This document shows, in pieces, positions 33,040 to 43,745 of a stretch of DNA of 64,000 bases. The DNA is from Hydrangea macrophylla (taxonomy: Eukaryota > Streptophyta > Magnoliopsida > Cornales > Hydrangeaceae): positions 89,002,588 to 89,066,587 of the forward strand of contig CM066987.1 of NCBI GenBank assembly GCA_033977485.1. The letters are read 5' to 3'. Position 1 is the first letter of the stretch. Every line of letters starts with the position of its first letter. The notes beneath the pieces were generated by a model. That model searched no databases and had not been told where the DNA came from. It saw only the letters and a program-made list of their open reading frames with translations. The position numbers and the translations under genes are program-made.

Positions 33040-33550
33040 AAATAACAAGCATAGTACTTACAATGAAAGCGAAGCTGCTACAATGCACACAAGCTTCAGC
33101 TATAGGAGCTTTTTGCTTTCTTCACACAATACTCACAGTTATCTTACAAGCTACTTGTAGTTTCACACTTATATTACATACACTCAAAACTATACAGAAA
33201 GAAAAAGAGAGAGTGAAGATCATATATGAACTTCAACTTAGATGAAAACTCGATGTCTTCCAACTGAGGGAGTGGTCTCAATATATAGAGAGCCACCTAG
33301 TCTTGAAGACGAGATGAGAGGCCAGCTGTAAAGTAAAGGAGATTCCTTCTTATCTTGAACGAGCTGGATGGATAAGTTTTAATCCATAAAGAGAAGCTTT
33401 ATTAAAGCTGTCTGACTAGTTGTCGGCCATTTGGTTAAAAGTGATAAACTTTAATCACGTGAACGAATCTGCTTTCTTAAAAGCTAAAGCATCTTTTCTT
33501 TTTAAAAGAGGATCCAAACAACTTTATTAAAGTAGTTTGTCGTTAATGTG
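33040..33550 (-). promoter_or_regulatory. Putative pararetrovirus promoter and leader
   Basis: This non-coding minus-strand block lies between the coat-protein-type frame and the small frames. A TATA box ctctatatat sits at 33290-33281, followed ~220 bases later by the first ATG (33035). The layout of TATA box, short-ATG-poor leader and small first frame matches a caulimovirid intergenic region. It could drive transcription of neighbouring DNA. Confidence 0.45.
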
Positions 33551-33556
33551 AATACT

Positions 33557-34187
33557 TTAATGATTAAATTGTGTTTCGAAACCATAATCATCATTATTTT
33601 CAGCATATTCACATTCATAGGGATCACCTTGGCCTTCTTGCATTGAGGCATCGGATGGGGCGATAGTATCATCTTCACTATCTGAATCAAAAGTTAATTT
33701 TTTAAATAACTCTTCTTTAAATTTTATTTTAAACTCTGAAGGAGTTAGATTAGGGAAATTAGATTTTAAATCTATCTTGACTTGAGATTTAATCTTAGAA
33801 AGATCTGGAGAAGAACATGAACCATCTCTCTTTGATGAAGTTGTAGGAAGGTCAATGTCGAGAAGCTTCTCCATTCTGGAAGTGGTTAGGTCGGGATTGT
33901 CATATCTTGCCCACCACCAGACCTGATATTTTCGGCAAAGGGACCAAATATGGGAGGGAGAATTATTTAATGCAAATTCCCATTTTAAGATCCAAGGGAC
34001 TGAGAACTCTAAAAAGAAATAGAAGAGAGGATTGTCTCTTCTTCCTGGGAGATTTTTATTTTTATATAATTGGAAGCAACAACTGACTTCGAAAGGGAGA
34101 ATCTCAATCTCAGGGCCATGCTTAAAAATCCATGAATAGAACCAGTTAGGAATATCAAAGTTAAAATTCCTTTTAAACTGAAAAAAC
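33557..34187 (-). pseudogene. Coat-protein/gag-like fragment, carboxy part
   Basis: The frame is open from the inversion junction at ~34187 to ~33897 (rich in Trp/Phe/Pro). With a break it is followed by a frame 33874-33557 that has a serine/lysine mid part and a strongly acidic tail, typical of caulimovirid coat-protein ends. It seems to continue the protein whose front part lies at 34189-34569 on the other strand; this is inferred from the recalled family order, not from the sequence alone. Confidence 0.45.
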
Positions 34188-34188
34188 C

Positions 34189-34569
34189 ATGTATGCTTAT
34201 ACGTTGGATTTTGTTAATAATTCCCCTCCAGAAAGGATCATAAATTTCTCTGATCCTATAGACAAAGTTAAACTTTGGCCTATTCTTGTCATAAATGACA
34301 ATTCAGAAGCAGTTAAACTGCCCAGTGATGTTGCATCTCACTACTTGGATATTCCAAACTGGTATTACCCAAAGACAGCAAATGGTAATTCCAGAAAATT
34401 CTATGAAGACATTCTGATTGAGTCTGGTTCTGTAGATATTAAACATAAGTATGCAGTTGGCAAGCCAGCCTTTACTCAGATGTTCATTCTCAAGATTATT
34501 TCCTCCTATGAATGGGGTCTTGAGTCATTTGACTCTATCCTCACTAAGAACGAAGAGGCCTGCCCTTAG
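34189..34569 (+). pseudogene. Coat-protein/gag-like fragment, amino part, inverted
   Basis: A 126-codon frame on the plus strand begins right at the junction with the minus-strand frame (34187/34189), giving a head-to-head arrangement. It looks like the upstream part of the same protein. It ends in a stop after unrelated-looking sequence. Confidence 0.45.
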
Positions 34570-34771
34570 CAAGGAATCCATTCCAAGACTTGCTTGCTCG
34601 GCTTGGGCATCTGATCTTAAGCTTACCTTATTATTAGAGAAAGGTTTGCGATCAAAACGTATTCTTTCATCCTCAAGCAACCGTGCGTGTTCATGGAGAA
34701 GGGATTGTCTCCATTTTCGGGGAAAGGATCTCCCGAATATTGGGTATCTGTCGTTAAACCAGGTCGAATAC
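34570..34771. other. Unassigned sequence beside the pararetrovirus-like DNA
   Basis: Read on the minus strand it has a ~60-codon open stretch rich in Arg that differs in style from the virus-like frames. Origin unknown. Confidence 0.35.
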
Positions 34772-35079
34772 TTTTTTAATTTTGCAATTAACTTAGCCTT
34801 TGTCCACTCAACAATGATACAACTAAAAACTCTTTAATGTTCTTTGATCAGCCAAAAAAAAAAATTTGATACAAATAAAGACCTTTTTGGAAGCTCTGTC
34901 ACTCATTGGCAGTACTAACTCTCCTATAGCCCCTTCATTTTAACAAATCTGTATTTTACGCTACCAAAAACATAGAAATTGCTTATGGAACACTTTTAAA
35001 GAATTTTTTTAGTAAACTATCCTCGCAACATTAATCTATTATCTATACCTATTACCAAAATATATTCATTTATTAATTT
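34772..35079. repeat. 308-bp direct repeat, right copy
   Basis: Nearly identical to 31658-31969. It ends at ttattaattt, after which the flank (gtagcgtagcc) differs from the left copy's follow-on sequence. Confidence 0.95.
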
Positions 35080-35162
35080 GTAGCGTAGCCCTATATATAG
35101 TTTATGTTGCCTTCTTGGTTTTGTGGCTTAATTCATTGACATTTTAGACACCAAAGAAATCA

Positions 35163-36445
35163 TCAACACTATACTATAAAAGAGCCTTAGGTAGTTTTCA
35201 ATTTCAATTTTGTCCTAATTTGGAATTCTTTAAATTGTTTGCTCCTTATATGTAATTTTGCCTTTACTAATACATTGAGATGCTATGCCTTGTTTGTCAA
35301 ACCGAATTTTGCCTTTATTCGTGTTTGTGTTTTTTTTTTAAACCCAAACAAGGCACTCCAAAAATAATTTGCTATGCCTTGTTTGGCAAATCAGTTGTGG
35401 CTTTGTTTGTCTTGTTTGTTTCCACTTTTTCCCAAACAAGGCACTAAATCCATGGATCAATAGTCAACAATTTCGGCTAACATGTTTGGCAAACCCATTT
35501 TGTGCTTTGTTTTTGTTTTTTTGTTTTCGTTTTTCCCAAACAATGCTTTACACACATATATTGGATCAAAAGTCAACAATTACGGTTCCTTGTTTGGCAA
35601 ATCGATTTTGTGCTTTGGTTTTTGTTTTTTTGTTTTTGTTTTTCCCAAACAAGGCTTTACACACATAGAATTTACACTTAATAAATTTAATTCATTTGTT
35701 TTATAAAATTATTATTTCATACAATTCATATCTTTTCTCAAACAAGACTTTTTGGGTGATTTATTTATTTATTTATTATTATTTTTTATTTCATGTATTT
35801 CTTTGAGATCTACGCAATAGGAGTAGAAATTTTCTGAAAAAAGTTAAATTGTAGCCTGATTTTGAGGTTTTACAGATAATATTATCTATATCTGTCTGTC
35901 TAACAGATAATATTATCTGTTAACTTTAAACTACCATAACTTTCTCAATTCTTGGGTTTTTTTGGGTGATTTTTTTTTTTGATTTCATGTATTTTTTTTT
36001 TAAGATCTATGGTGCCAATTGTAAGAAAGAAATATGTTTTTATTATATGTATGCAAAAAAATACAAATTTTCATATTTGTCTGATGTTTAGTTTTTTTTG
36101 TCCCTGTATTTCATGGTCAATATTGAACTCGTTTGATGGATCTCATTTTGTTGATTTCAAAACATCAAATTTTACGAAAAATAGACTTATATAACAAAAG
36201 TTATAGCAATTTGAGTGTAAAAAGGGCCTAATGCGATAAAAAAAACTAGCATGTGTTTTAGCTTTGAAGAGTTTTATTTGAGGGGGCTACGACCGAAGCT
36301 CTCTTTTTTTTTTTTTTTTAGGATTTAGTATTGTTTGATTTAATTTTTTTTTTCAGGTGACAACTATAAATGCATCAACAATAAATACATCTAATTTATT
36401 TTCCAATTTTGACGAACCCGTGCATTGTACGGGCATCTATCCTAG
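35163..36445 (+). mobile_element. Non-autonomous Helitron, 1.28 kb
   Basis: The 5' end TCAACACTATACTATAAAAG is preceded by A. The 3' end has a stem (cccgtgca, loop tt, g/tgtacggg with one G-T pair, 36417-36433), then catctatc and CTAG (36442-36445), followed by T. The terminal ctatactata matches the 8.3-kb Helitron's 5' end, so the two are related. No coding capacity. Confidence 0.8.
35280..35670. repeat. Degenerate tandem repeat of hairpin-forming units
   Basis: Four units of ~80-110 bp each start with ccttgtttg(g/t)caaa (near 35286, 35374, 35480, 35588) and end with cccaaacaaggc or a variant (near 35342, 35433, 35535, 35643). The two words are near-complementary, so each unit can fold as a hairpin. 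It lies inside the small Helitron. Confidence 0.75.
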
Positions 36446-36964
36446 TGATATGAAAAGGCTGGTAAAGAAGTAAATTGAGAGAAGAGATGTAGAAGAATGA
36501 TGGAGGAATGGAAAAAAGAGATTGAGAGAGAGAAGAGGGGAATTGATATGGATGGGAGAGGAAGAGAGAGTAAGGGAGCCCTAATTATATATATATATAT
36601 ATGTGTGTGTTATTGTATTTCAGAATACATTACACGGGTCTCTCACTTTTTTTATTTTTATTTTTGTTTTTTTTATTATATGCATATATTTTTTTACATG
36701 GTTTTTAATTTGGGATAATTACAATCACCCCCTTCAACTATGTTTGAAAAACAAGAAACACCCCTAAACTTTAAAACACGCCGAGTTGGCCCTTGGGGTT
36801 CGCTCAGTAAAACGGTGTGAACAGGATAAAGTAAAATTATAATATTGTCTGAATCTATTAAAATAGGGTATTTGTCAAACCAAAATATCTGTATCAACCA
36901 TAGGAGCAAGCAAAAGCTCTTCTTAATATATACTTACATTGTAATTTTTTACAATATTGCCTAA
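36446..36964. other. No gene; AT-rich
   Basis: Short at/gt runs at 36585-36605 and T-runs at 36650-36690. Nothing coding is supported. Confidence 0.5.
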
Positions 36965-36992
36965 CCCGTGCGTAGCACGGGATATCGACTAG
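36965..36992 (+). other. Orphan Helitron 3' end
   Basis: A perfect stem cccgtgc / gcacggg with loop gta (36965-36981), spacer atatcga, CTAG (36989-36992), then T. No partner 5' end lies close by. A candidate is tctatctatctaatata at ~18979, which would make the intervening DNA one outer Helitron. Confidence 0.65.
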
Positions 36993-37440
36993 TGAATAAA
37001 TTAAAAGATCGAACTGGCTAAACACATGACCCATTCTTACCATTTTAGAGAAGTATTAAAATCTAAGAGAATCACGCCGTACGTGTAATATTATGTTTGG
37101 ATTATAAAATACTTTTCAAGTATTGAAGTGAAGTACACAAACACTTCTTAATATTTGCTTTAATTTATGTCTTTATTTTTAAAAAATAATTCTCACAATC
37201 TTAACTATGGTCCGTTTTTGCGAATTATGTGGTCCTATGGGTGCAAGTTGGAACGAAAATTCTGAAACCAATTCAAAAAAATACGTATAATAAGTACAGC
37301 GGTAGATGGCAAGTAGCTGATGGAGGAGGCCATGGAAATCCTCTGTCTTCTTCTTCTTCTTCTCCTTGCTTCCCTCCTTTAATGGCTGAAAGTATGGTTG
37401 TACATTGTGTGTATATTAATTTCCAACCTAAGAATTGAAT
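36993..37440. other. No gene recognised
   Basis: AT-rich DNA with a (tct)n run at 37346-37363. No family recognised. Confidence 0.45.
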
Positions 37441-37911
37441 TATAATTGAGTATTTATAGATTTGGAGCAAGTTTTGGAAGCTTTCCTAACCCGAAACGCA
37501 CTAAAACTGCTATATTTTACAGTCTGGACGTAATTGGGCAATTTCGTTTGCACAGGAGTCTTCAGTATACTGAAATACACATTTTTGGTTTTTACACATG
37601 TCGCGCGCGCGGGCCACGCTAGCGCGTAATTGGGACCTCGCGCAAGCGGATCGCGCGAGCGATTTCGGGATTTTCGCGCGAGCGGGTCGCGCGCGCGATT
37701 GGCTTTTTTTAGCTTCTTTCTGCTTGCTTTTTCACCCTGTTTAGCCTGGTATACTTGATTTCTTCCAAATTCTGTCAGAAAATAGAAAACGAAGTAAAAA
37801 TATACAAAAACAGGATAAAAAGGTACTAGCAAACGCGCGTTAAGGCGTATAAATAGGATTTGTTCTCTCTCGATCAACTAATCTGCCACCACCACCACCT
37901 GCGGTGCATCA
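37441..37911 (+). mobile_element. Presumed gypsy LTR fragment with CpG-rich block and TATA box
   Basis: A CpG-dense block of gcgcgcg-type palindromes (37598-37702) is followed by a TATA box gtataaatagg at 37848 and, 65 bases on, by the first ATG of a gypsy gag region. The same order of GC block then TATA box is seen in LTR D and LTR C. The start of the LTR is missing, and no primer-binding site is recognisable before gag, so a deletion is likely. Confidence 0.5.
37845..37858 (+). promoter_or_regulatory. TATA box upstream of gypsy gag
   Basis: aggcgtataaatag, ~145 bases after the CpG-rich block and 54 bases before the first ATG of the gag region. Confidence 0.55.
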
Positions 37912-37977
37912 TGAGGAAGAGACTTTGGGAAGACAGTTCAACCAAAAGTTCAGCTAGATCAGGAAACTCAGGACAAG

Positions 37978-38460
37978 TTGGCTAAGATCGACAAGCTAGA
38001 GAGTGTGATCAGGAAGAGCAAAGGGGTTGATGAATATATGTTCGATATAGAAGGTCTGTGCGATGCTCCAAAAGCAAAACTCCTTGATAAGTTCAAGATG
38101 CCTCATATCAAATTCTTCGACGGAACTAAAAATCCAAAGAGCCATTTAAGACTTTATATGGGAGTCTTACAGCCCATAGGCATTGGGTCTGACTGTTTCG
38201 CCATGCTGTTTCAAAGAACTCTGAGTGGGGCAGCACTGTCATGGTATCTGACCTTAGAATCAGCTGCAACCAAAGATTGGGAAGCCCTTCCTAGAGCATT
38301 TATTGCTCAATACTCATACAATCAGTCATTTGATGTTACTTTAAGAGATCTGGAAACCACTAGGCAAGAGTGTGAGGAATCCTTTGCAGGATTCCTTACT
38401 CGTTGGAGGGCTAAGGCTGCTCAGATGATAAGCAGGCCTACTAAGAAAGAGCAAGTTTGA
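37978..38460 (+). pseudogene. Gypsy (Tat/Ogre-like) gag capsid domain
   Basis: The open frame contains IKFFDGTKNPKSHLRLYMGV, then FQRTLSGAALSWYLTLE, FIAQYSYNQSFDVTLRDLE and ESFAGFLTRWRAKAAQM. These are the ordered motifs of the plant retrotransposon gag domain that forms the virus-like particle. It ends in TGA at 38460. The following sequence continues the domain with stops and shifts (YLENL, QLFDIGTLVEDAI), so it is inactive. An ATG at 37911 could be the original start; the annotated stretch begins at the first Met in this frame. Confidence 0.85.
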
Positions 38461-38739
38461 ATGATCATCAAGAACCTATAGCCTGAGTATCTTGAAAATC
38501 TCTAATTCCAGTCTTTCATGACATTTGAACAACTGTTTGACATAGGTACACTCGTTGAAGATGCAATCAGGGATGAGACAATCAAGAAAGAGAACACGAA
38601 CAATCGAAGGCCAGTCTATCGTTAGTCCGCTGATGTCAATGCATTATCTCCTCTGCCTTTTCAGAAAGAATGTCGAAGTGCTACTACGGCAAGAGAAAGT
38701 CAAAACCAGGGGTAGTCAAGAGGAAAGAGGGAGTTTTTT

Positions 38740-39132
38740 GAATTGGGAATGTCTCTAAGCACAGCATTGGAAAGAATGTTGGAAAGAGGGTACTTGAAGA
38801 AGTAAGATCCGATGCCAACTCCAGACCCACTTCCACAAAACTTTAGGATGGATTTATACTGCAACTTCCATCAAGGACATGGCCATGGTACCAACAAGTG
38901 TTGGAGGATCAGACATGAAATTCAAGATCTAATTGATAATGGGATCATTACCCCTCTACCTACACAGCCGGATGTCAACAAGAATTTGCTTCAAGATTAT
39001 CTAAAGGTTCCACCACCACGAGATGTTAGCTTCATTGAAATAGGGCGTGAATTCTACGACCCTACGGTGTACATCACATCATTGGACCAACCAGCCATGT
39101 CTATCGAGCTTCCAAAAGATTCGATGATTTAA
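38740..39132 (+). pseudogene. Gag carboxy-terminal CCHC-like module, copy 1
   Basis: The frame reads DPLPQNFRMDLYCNFHQGHG then CWRIRHEIQDLIDNGII. This is the C-X2-H-X-n-H-X-n-C knuckle-like module and IQDLID helix found after gag in Tat/Ogre-like elements. A stop follows DSMI at 39132. Confidence 0.75.
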
Positions 39133-39149
39133 GAGCTGGAGAAGAAGAG

Positions 39150-39569
39150 ATGGCATTTAAAGAATATATGAATGCTAGGATTACTGCTATGGAATCTACT
39201 ATTAACCAAATCAGTGAACTGCTTGTAAGAATGATGGGTGTGATAAAGCAATTGGTTGATACAACACCTCCAACTCCACCTCTTGCACCTTGTGATGATA
39301 ATGAGTGGTTTAAAAGATTGGCTAATCTCAGAATACAGACTCTGGATAAAGAAATCTTCGACAAACTCACCAAGAGTGGTATATTGGAGAATATGACCCG
39401 TGAGAGCAAAAGAATTTATGACCACAAGCTTGAGATGGAGGGATTATTTGATATGCCCAATGCAAGGCCTTCGGAAAAGTTCAAAGGACCACTTAATTTG
39501 AACAAACATCCATTACTTGATATCGATGTATTGGCACCACAACTACCAAAGAGACCAATTCAACAGTAA
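39150..39569 (+). pseudogene. Second gag-linker frame
   Basis: A 139-codon frame with MAFKEYMNARITAMES, a predicted coiled-coil start, then a proline-rich spacer and DHKLEMEGLFDMPNAR, which resembles the start of the first gag copy (DIEGLCDAPKAKLLDKFK). It ends in TAA. The capsid core is missing between this frame and the next knuckle module. This indicates a second, internally deleted gag copy joined to the first. Confidence 0.6.
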
Positions 39570-39669
39570 TGGGGAAAGAATACTAGAGTTGCAAGGAGAA
39601 ACCAAAATCAAGGGCAAAAGAAAGAGAAGAGAGAATTTTCTAAGCTAGGAATGTCCCTGAGCAGCGCAC

Positions 39670-39912
39670 TTGAAAAAAATACTAGAGGAAGGGTACTTGG
39701 AGAAGCTGGAACCCAAGCCAGAACCTGATCCACTTCCACAAGGCTTCAAGACTGAGTACTACTGCGATTTCCATCAGGGTCTTGGGCGTAGTACAGATAG
39801 ATGCTGGAGGCTTAGGCATGAAATTCAGGACTTAATCGATAAGGGTATCATCATTCCTCCACCTCAAAAGGTTCGAGGAATTAGCCAAAGAATTCAAGAA
39901 CGAAGAACTTGA
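39670..39912 (+). pseudogene. Gag carboxy-terminal CCHC-like module, copy 2
   Basis: DPLPQGFKTEYYCDFHQGLG then CWRLRHEIQDLIDKGIIIPP repeats the 38812-38960 module at roughly 70% identity, preceded in both copies by a gga/aatgtc(t/c)ctgagca-type segment. The frame ends at TGA 39912. Protease, RT and integrase are absent downstream. Confidence 0.75.
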
Positions 39913-42475
39913 GAGAGCTTACAAGGGGTAGTATTGTGATGATGTTTGGAATAGCTGCTTGTTAAAGCCAAATGGATGTTCAAAAAGGAATAAGCAAGTC
40001 ACAGTGACGCTCCACTTAAGATCGAGTCGAGTCAGTTTTGAGTCTTATTGTCAAGTCCATCTATCGTCAAGTTGTGTTTTGAGTCTATGTCGAGTACTGT
40101 AATCCTTATCTTTCTAATGACGAAATAAAATCTTCATTTTCTTGATCTAATGCGCCTTGTCATGAATGAATGAATCTCTAACCTGAAAATGTCATTTATA
40201 TGATTATTGTGAAAAATACAATGCTGATAATTTTGTGCATTGAAAAGAATCCTTAAAGGATCAAAGTTGATTTTGTGCTAACGTCGAAGAAAGCTAAGAA
40301 TTGATTAGTTTTACTTTAAGAATCTTGAGATGCTTTTGCTTAAATCTTAAAAAGATATGCTTGATAGTAACTCGGGACTAGCTTAATTCCCTGATCTCCC
40401 CATTTCAAAATCTTGAGCCCAGAAAAATGAGCCATTCACACTTGTCTAAACTGCAAGCCATGTATACTTTGTCCTTGATGGTAGCTAAACATTTCAAATG
40501 AACTACTTCTCTCAAAAAGGGAAAAAAAAAAGAAGCTCGCTAGGATGAAACTCGAAAGGGTGCCTAGGCAAAATTTAGAGAACAAAAGAAAAAAAAGAAG
40601 AAGCTCGCTAGGATGAAAACCCGAAAGGGCGCCTAGGCAAAAGTTAGAGCATGAAAAAAAAGAGAAAGGATAAATTTTGAGTGTTGTTTTTAAGAACCTA
40701 ATCCTAGCCAGTCAAAACTTTAGAGAGAAAAGAAAAGAAAGAGGAGAAGAAGAGGAAGGAGAATGAAGAAGATTGAGAAATCGGGAACACAAATTGTCCC
40801 AAAACATTGATTTGTAATTTCTTTAAGTAAGCCCAAAGATTTAAAGGGCTAATCTTGCTCTATATATGATGTATGATGAGAAATGTAAAGTTGGCTGGCT
40901 AGTGAAAAGGTGAAAAGAATCAACCGTCAAAAACAAAGAAAGAAGAAAAAAAATAAGAAAAGAAAAAAGAGAGGTAGTTCAATTTCTTTTTAGGATACCA
41001 CAAGTGACCTGCTTCAGAAAATCTGTCTGATGACATAGCTTGAAAAGCCCCCCAATTCTTGAAACCTTGCTATTTCAAAACCTCCTTCCTTTGAGGAACT
41101 ACGCTTGACCTGATTCCCACTTGGGGATATGTAGGCAATCTACTCGATTCGGTCACTACTCCTGAAACACTCAACCACATCTCAAATACCTTCTTTCAAG
41201 ACATGGCTGAACTACTTTGGACCTGATTCCCACTTAGGGATAAGTAGGCAAGCTTCCCTGGCTCTCGGTCCTTGAAGGGGCAAAGCTTTTAAGTTTGCCC
41301 AGAGCCTCAAGATACCATTACCACACTAGGGGCAAACTTCGTTTGATCAAACCTCCATTTATCACCATCAACTAGGGGCCTGTACCCTCTTTCATATCAT
41401 AAGCGAATCCTAAATCATCAAGTATATCCTTGAAAACATTTGAAATGAATCGTCTCTTATTCTATAAGCTATGGCACTAACTCGAAGCACATTTCAGAGA
41501 AAACAAAGGATTGATTGAGAACCATATGGAGTATTTTCAAGGCATTACTTTATCAGCCAAGTATTATCACAATAAGATGAGAAGTGCACATGAAAGCAAA
41601 GAGATACGTCAAACATGACAAACGCGCATTAAGATTAAGGAAAATTGGGTTTTCTCCTCCAAACTTCTATTTGAGTATCAAGAGTGTTACCTTCCGGTGT
41701 CAATGTCTGTCGTCGTCAAATCTATCGTTGTCTAGTCTGTGATCTCAGGTGTGTGTGTCCAGAGTGATATACAACAAATTTTCAAAACTTTACGAGCATC
41801 CAAAGGTGGATACAAGGAGAAGTTTCGAACATTATTATTGCATCAATTAATCATGCTAATCAGAAGACCGGCCTTGGATGTTGAGCTGAGCCATTATTGA
41901 AACAGATCAGAGTGCCTTGCATGAATATTTTCTAGAATTGGTTGAATACTTGTGAAGCTCGTCAAGGTCATCAGGTCTTTTGAGTACCTATCAATTGTGA
42001 ATCAGAATTGTGACATTGGGAACTCTTGTTTTGACACCGGATTGGTCCGATCATGATATATAAGCCTTAAGAGTGCCTGAAACTTGTTGGAACTGGTCTG
42101 AAGGACCCTTGGGAAATTGAATTTTGGTTGAAGAAAAGTCCCCATACATGAAGAATCGAGGGAAGCACCGCTTGAAAATAGTTGAGAATTGATGATTTGC
42201 AGCGAACTCCTGTTGTTTTGGGTTGATTATGTGCCGTCCTGGAACATGGATATTTGGGTCTACTGTCACTCGAGAATTACATCCAGAAAGGATTTGCAGA
42301 AGATGGATCAGAATTCAGAATAGGGTCAGAATAAACCAGATGGATTTGCAAGAATATTTGAGCTAGTCGAAGCACCATCATCAACTTCAGATCAACAGAG
42401 CCTCCAGAATAGAAGCTTTTCACATCTCTCAGAATTTTAGCAATCTCCCCAGCAGAGGACTTTCATCAATCGTCT
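39913..42475 (+). other. Gypsy 3' untranslated region, non-coding
   Basis: No pol domains follow gag. The stretch has an A-rich block with a duplicated motif, agctcgctaggatgaaa...gcctaggcaaaa (40532-40577 and 40600-40645). Two copies of cctgattcccactt(g/a)gggata...gtaggcaa lie at 41107-41140 and 41222-41253. The same motif recurs before LTR A (43475-43520) and, inverted, before LTR C (61046-61088), so it belongs to the 3' region of this element family. Confidence 0.65.
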
Positions 42476-42479
42476 AAGT

Positions 42480-43205
42480 GATTAAGACTCTCAAGAATCG
42501 AGTTTAAGATTAGATCAAGTTTAAGATTATGTCAAGTTTTAGATCGAGTTTAAGATCAGGTCAAGTTTAAGACATAATCGAGTTTAAGATTAGATCGAGT
42601 TTAAGATCAAGTCAAGTTTTAGATCGAGTTAAGATCATATCAAGTTTTAGATTGAGTTTAAGATCAAGTCGAGTTTAAGACAAAATTGATTAGGTCAAGT
42701 TTTAGACAGAATCGAGTTTAAGATTAGATCGAGTTTAAGATCATGTCAAGTTTTAGATCGAGTTTAAGATCAGGTCGAGTTTAAGACAGAATCAAGTTTA
42801 AGATTAGGTCAAGTTTAAGATTAGATCGAGTTTAAGATCATGTCGAGCTTAAGATTAGATTGAATTTAAGATCATGTCAAGATTTAGATCGAGTTTAAGG
42901 TCATATCGAGTTTTAGATCAGGTTTAAGATCATGTTGAGATTTAGATTGAGCTTAAGGTCATGTCGAGTTTTAGATCGAGTTAAGATCATGTCAAGATTT
43001 AGATCGAGTTTAAGATCATATCGAGTTTTAGATCGAGTTTAAAATCATGTCGAGATTTAGATTGAGTTTAAGATCATATCGAGGTTAAAATTTTTGCCAA
43101 ATTTAAGATTGTATCGAGTTTAAGATTTTGCCAAGTTTAAGATTATGTCGAAGTGTAAGATTGACGTGAGTTTAAGGATAGGTCGAGTTTAAGATCATAT
43201 CATGT
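42480..43205. repeat. Minisatellite with ~17-21-bp units
   Basis: Roughly forty imperfect units of the form gatcgagtttaagatcatgt, with variation between gtttaag and gttttag and between atcgag and gtcaag. The array lies in the 3' untranslated region of the gypsy element, 540 bp before LTR A. Confidence 0.92.
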
Positions 43206-43730
43206 CTAAGATTAAGTTAAGACCTGTTGAGAATAAGACTTGTCTAGAACCCTCTTCATTAAGAAACCTGAACCAAATAGGAGAGATTGTGTTAAAAGTT
43301 TCCATATGTGAGAGAGAGTCGCCGCATCCCTTGCATTAGATTTTGCAACTAGAACCCTTGAGGATGATTCCTCCAGCACTTGCGCATTCACGTTTTCATA
43401 CTGCATCAGCATCCTAGGATAAGAGCATTTCATCTGCATTGTTGTTGTGTGTTCTTTATCTCCTCGCGCGCTTGAACTACGCCTTGGTCTAATTCCTGGA
43501 AAGGATACGTAGGCAGCTTCAGCGGAGCACGACCAGTAGTAGCTTAGATTTAGCAGCCTCTACCCAGTATTGTATTGCATTCTTGCATTCGTGATTTCTT
43601 GATTTTTTTTTATGTTGAATTTATTGATTTTTGCGAATTTTATTTTTCCTAAAACCTCTCAGTATGGTTATTGGGTGCCTTCTAGCTTTGGCACGCACAT
43701 GCAGTTCACGTTGTTCACAATAAGCTCTGC

Positions 43731-43745
43731 TAAAGAGGGGCAAAC
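43731..43745 (+). other. Polypurine tract before LTR A
   Basis: taaagaggggcaaac lies directly before TGTAGACACCC. The same tract, inverted, precedes LTR C (60898-60883). It would prime plus-strand DNA synthesis. Confidence 0.85.

Larger units (their letters stand above)
31970..34771. mobile_element. Rearranged endogenous pararetrovirus-like segment (Caulimoviridae-like)
   Basis: About 2.8 kb lies exactly between the two 310-bp direct repeats. It contains, mostly on the minus strand, a coat-protein-type piece, a non-coding promoter/leader block with a TATA box, two small frames joined stop-to-start, and a basic protein with a CCHC zinc knuckle. Two parts run on the opposite strand (32388-32694 and 34189-34569), so the DNA is scrambled by inversion. 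No reverse transcriptase, protease or movement protein is recognisable, so it cannot replicate. Caulimovirid identity is inferred from the zinc knuckle, promoter layout and recalled family features. A gag region of an unusual LTR element is the main alternative. Confidence 0.55.

Noticed and set aside
37598..37702. CpG-rich block as a possible CpG island of a host gene
   Set aside because: It sits upstream of a TATA box and a gypsy gag and has counterparts in other LTRs of the family, so it is better explained as LTR sequence.
37440..37877. A 145-codon minus-strand frame across the CpG block
   Set aside because: Composition follows the gcgcgcg repeats and the frame runs antisense to the LTR promoter and gag; treated as chance.
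42480..43205. CRISPR-like regular repeats
   Set aside because: Units are directly adjacent, degenerate and without unique spacers in a plant genome; it is a minisatellite.
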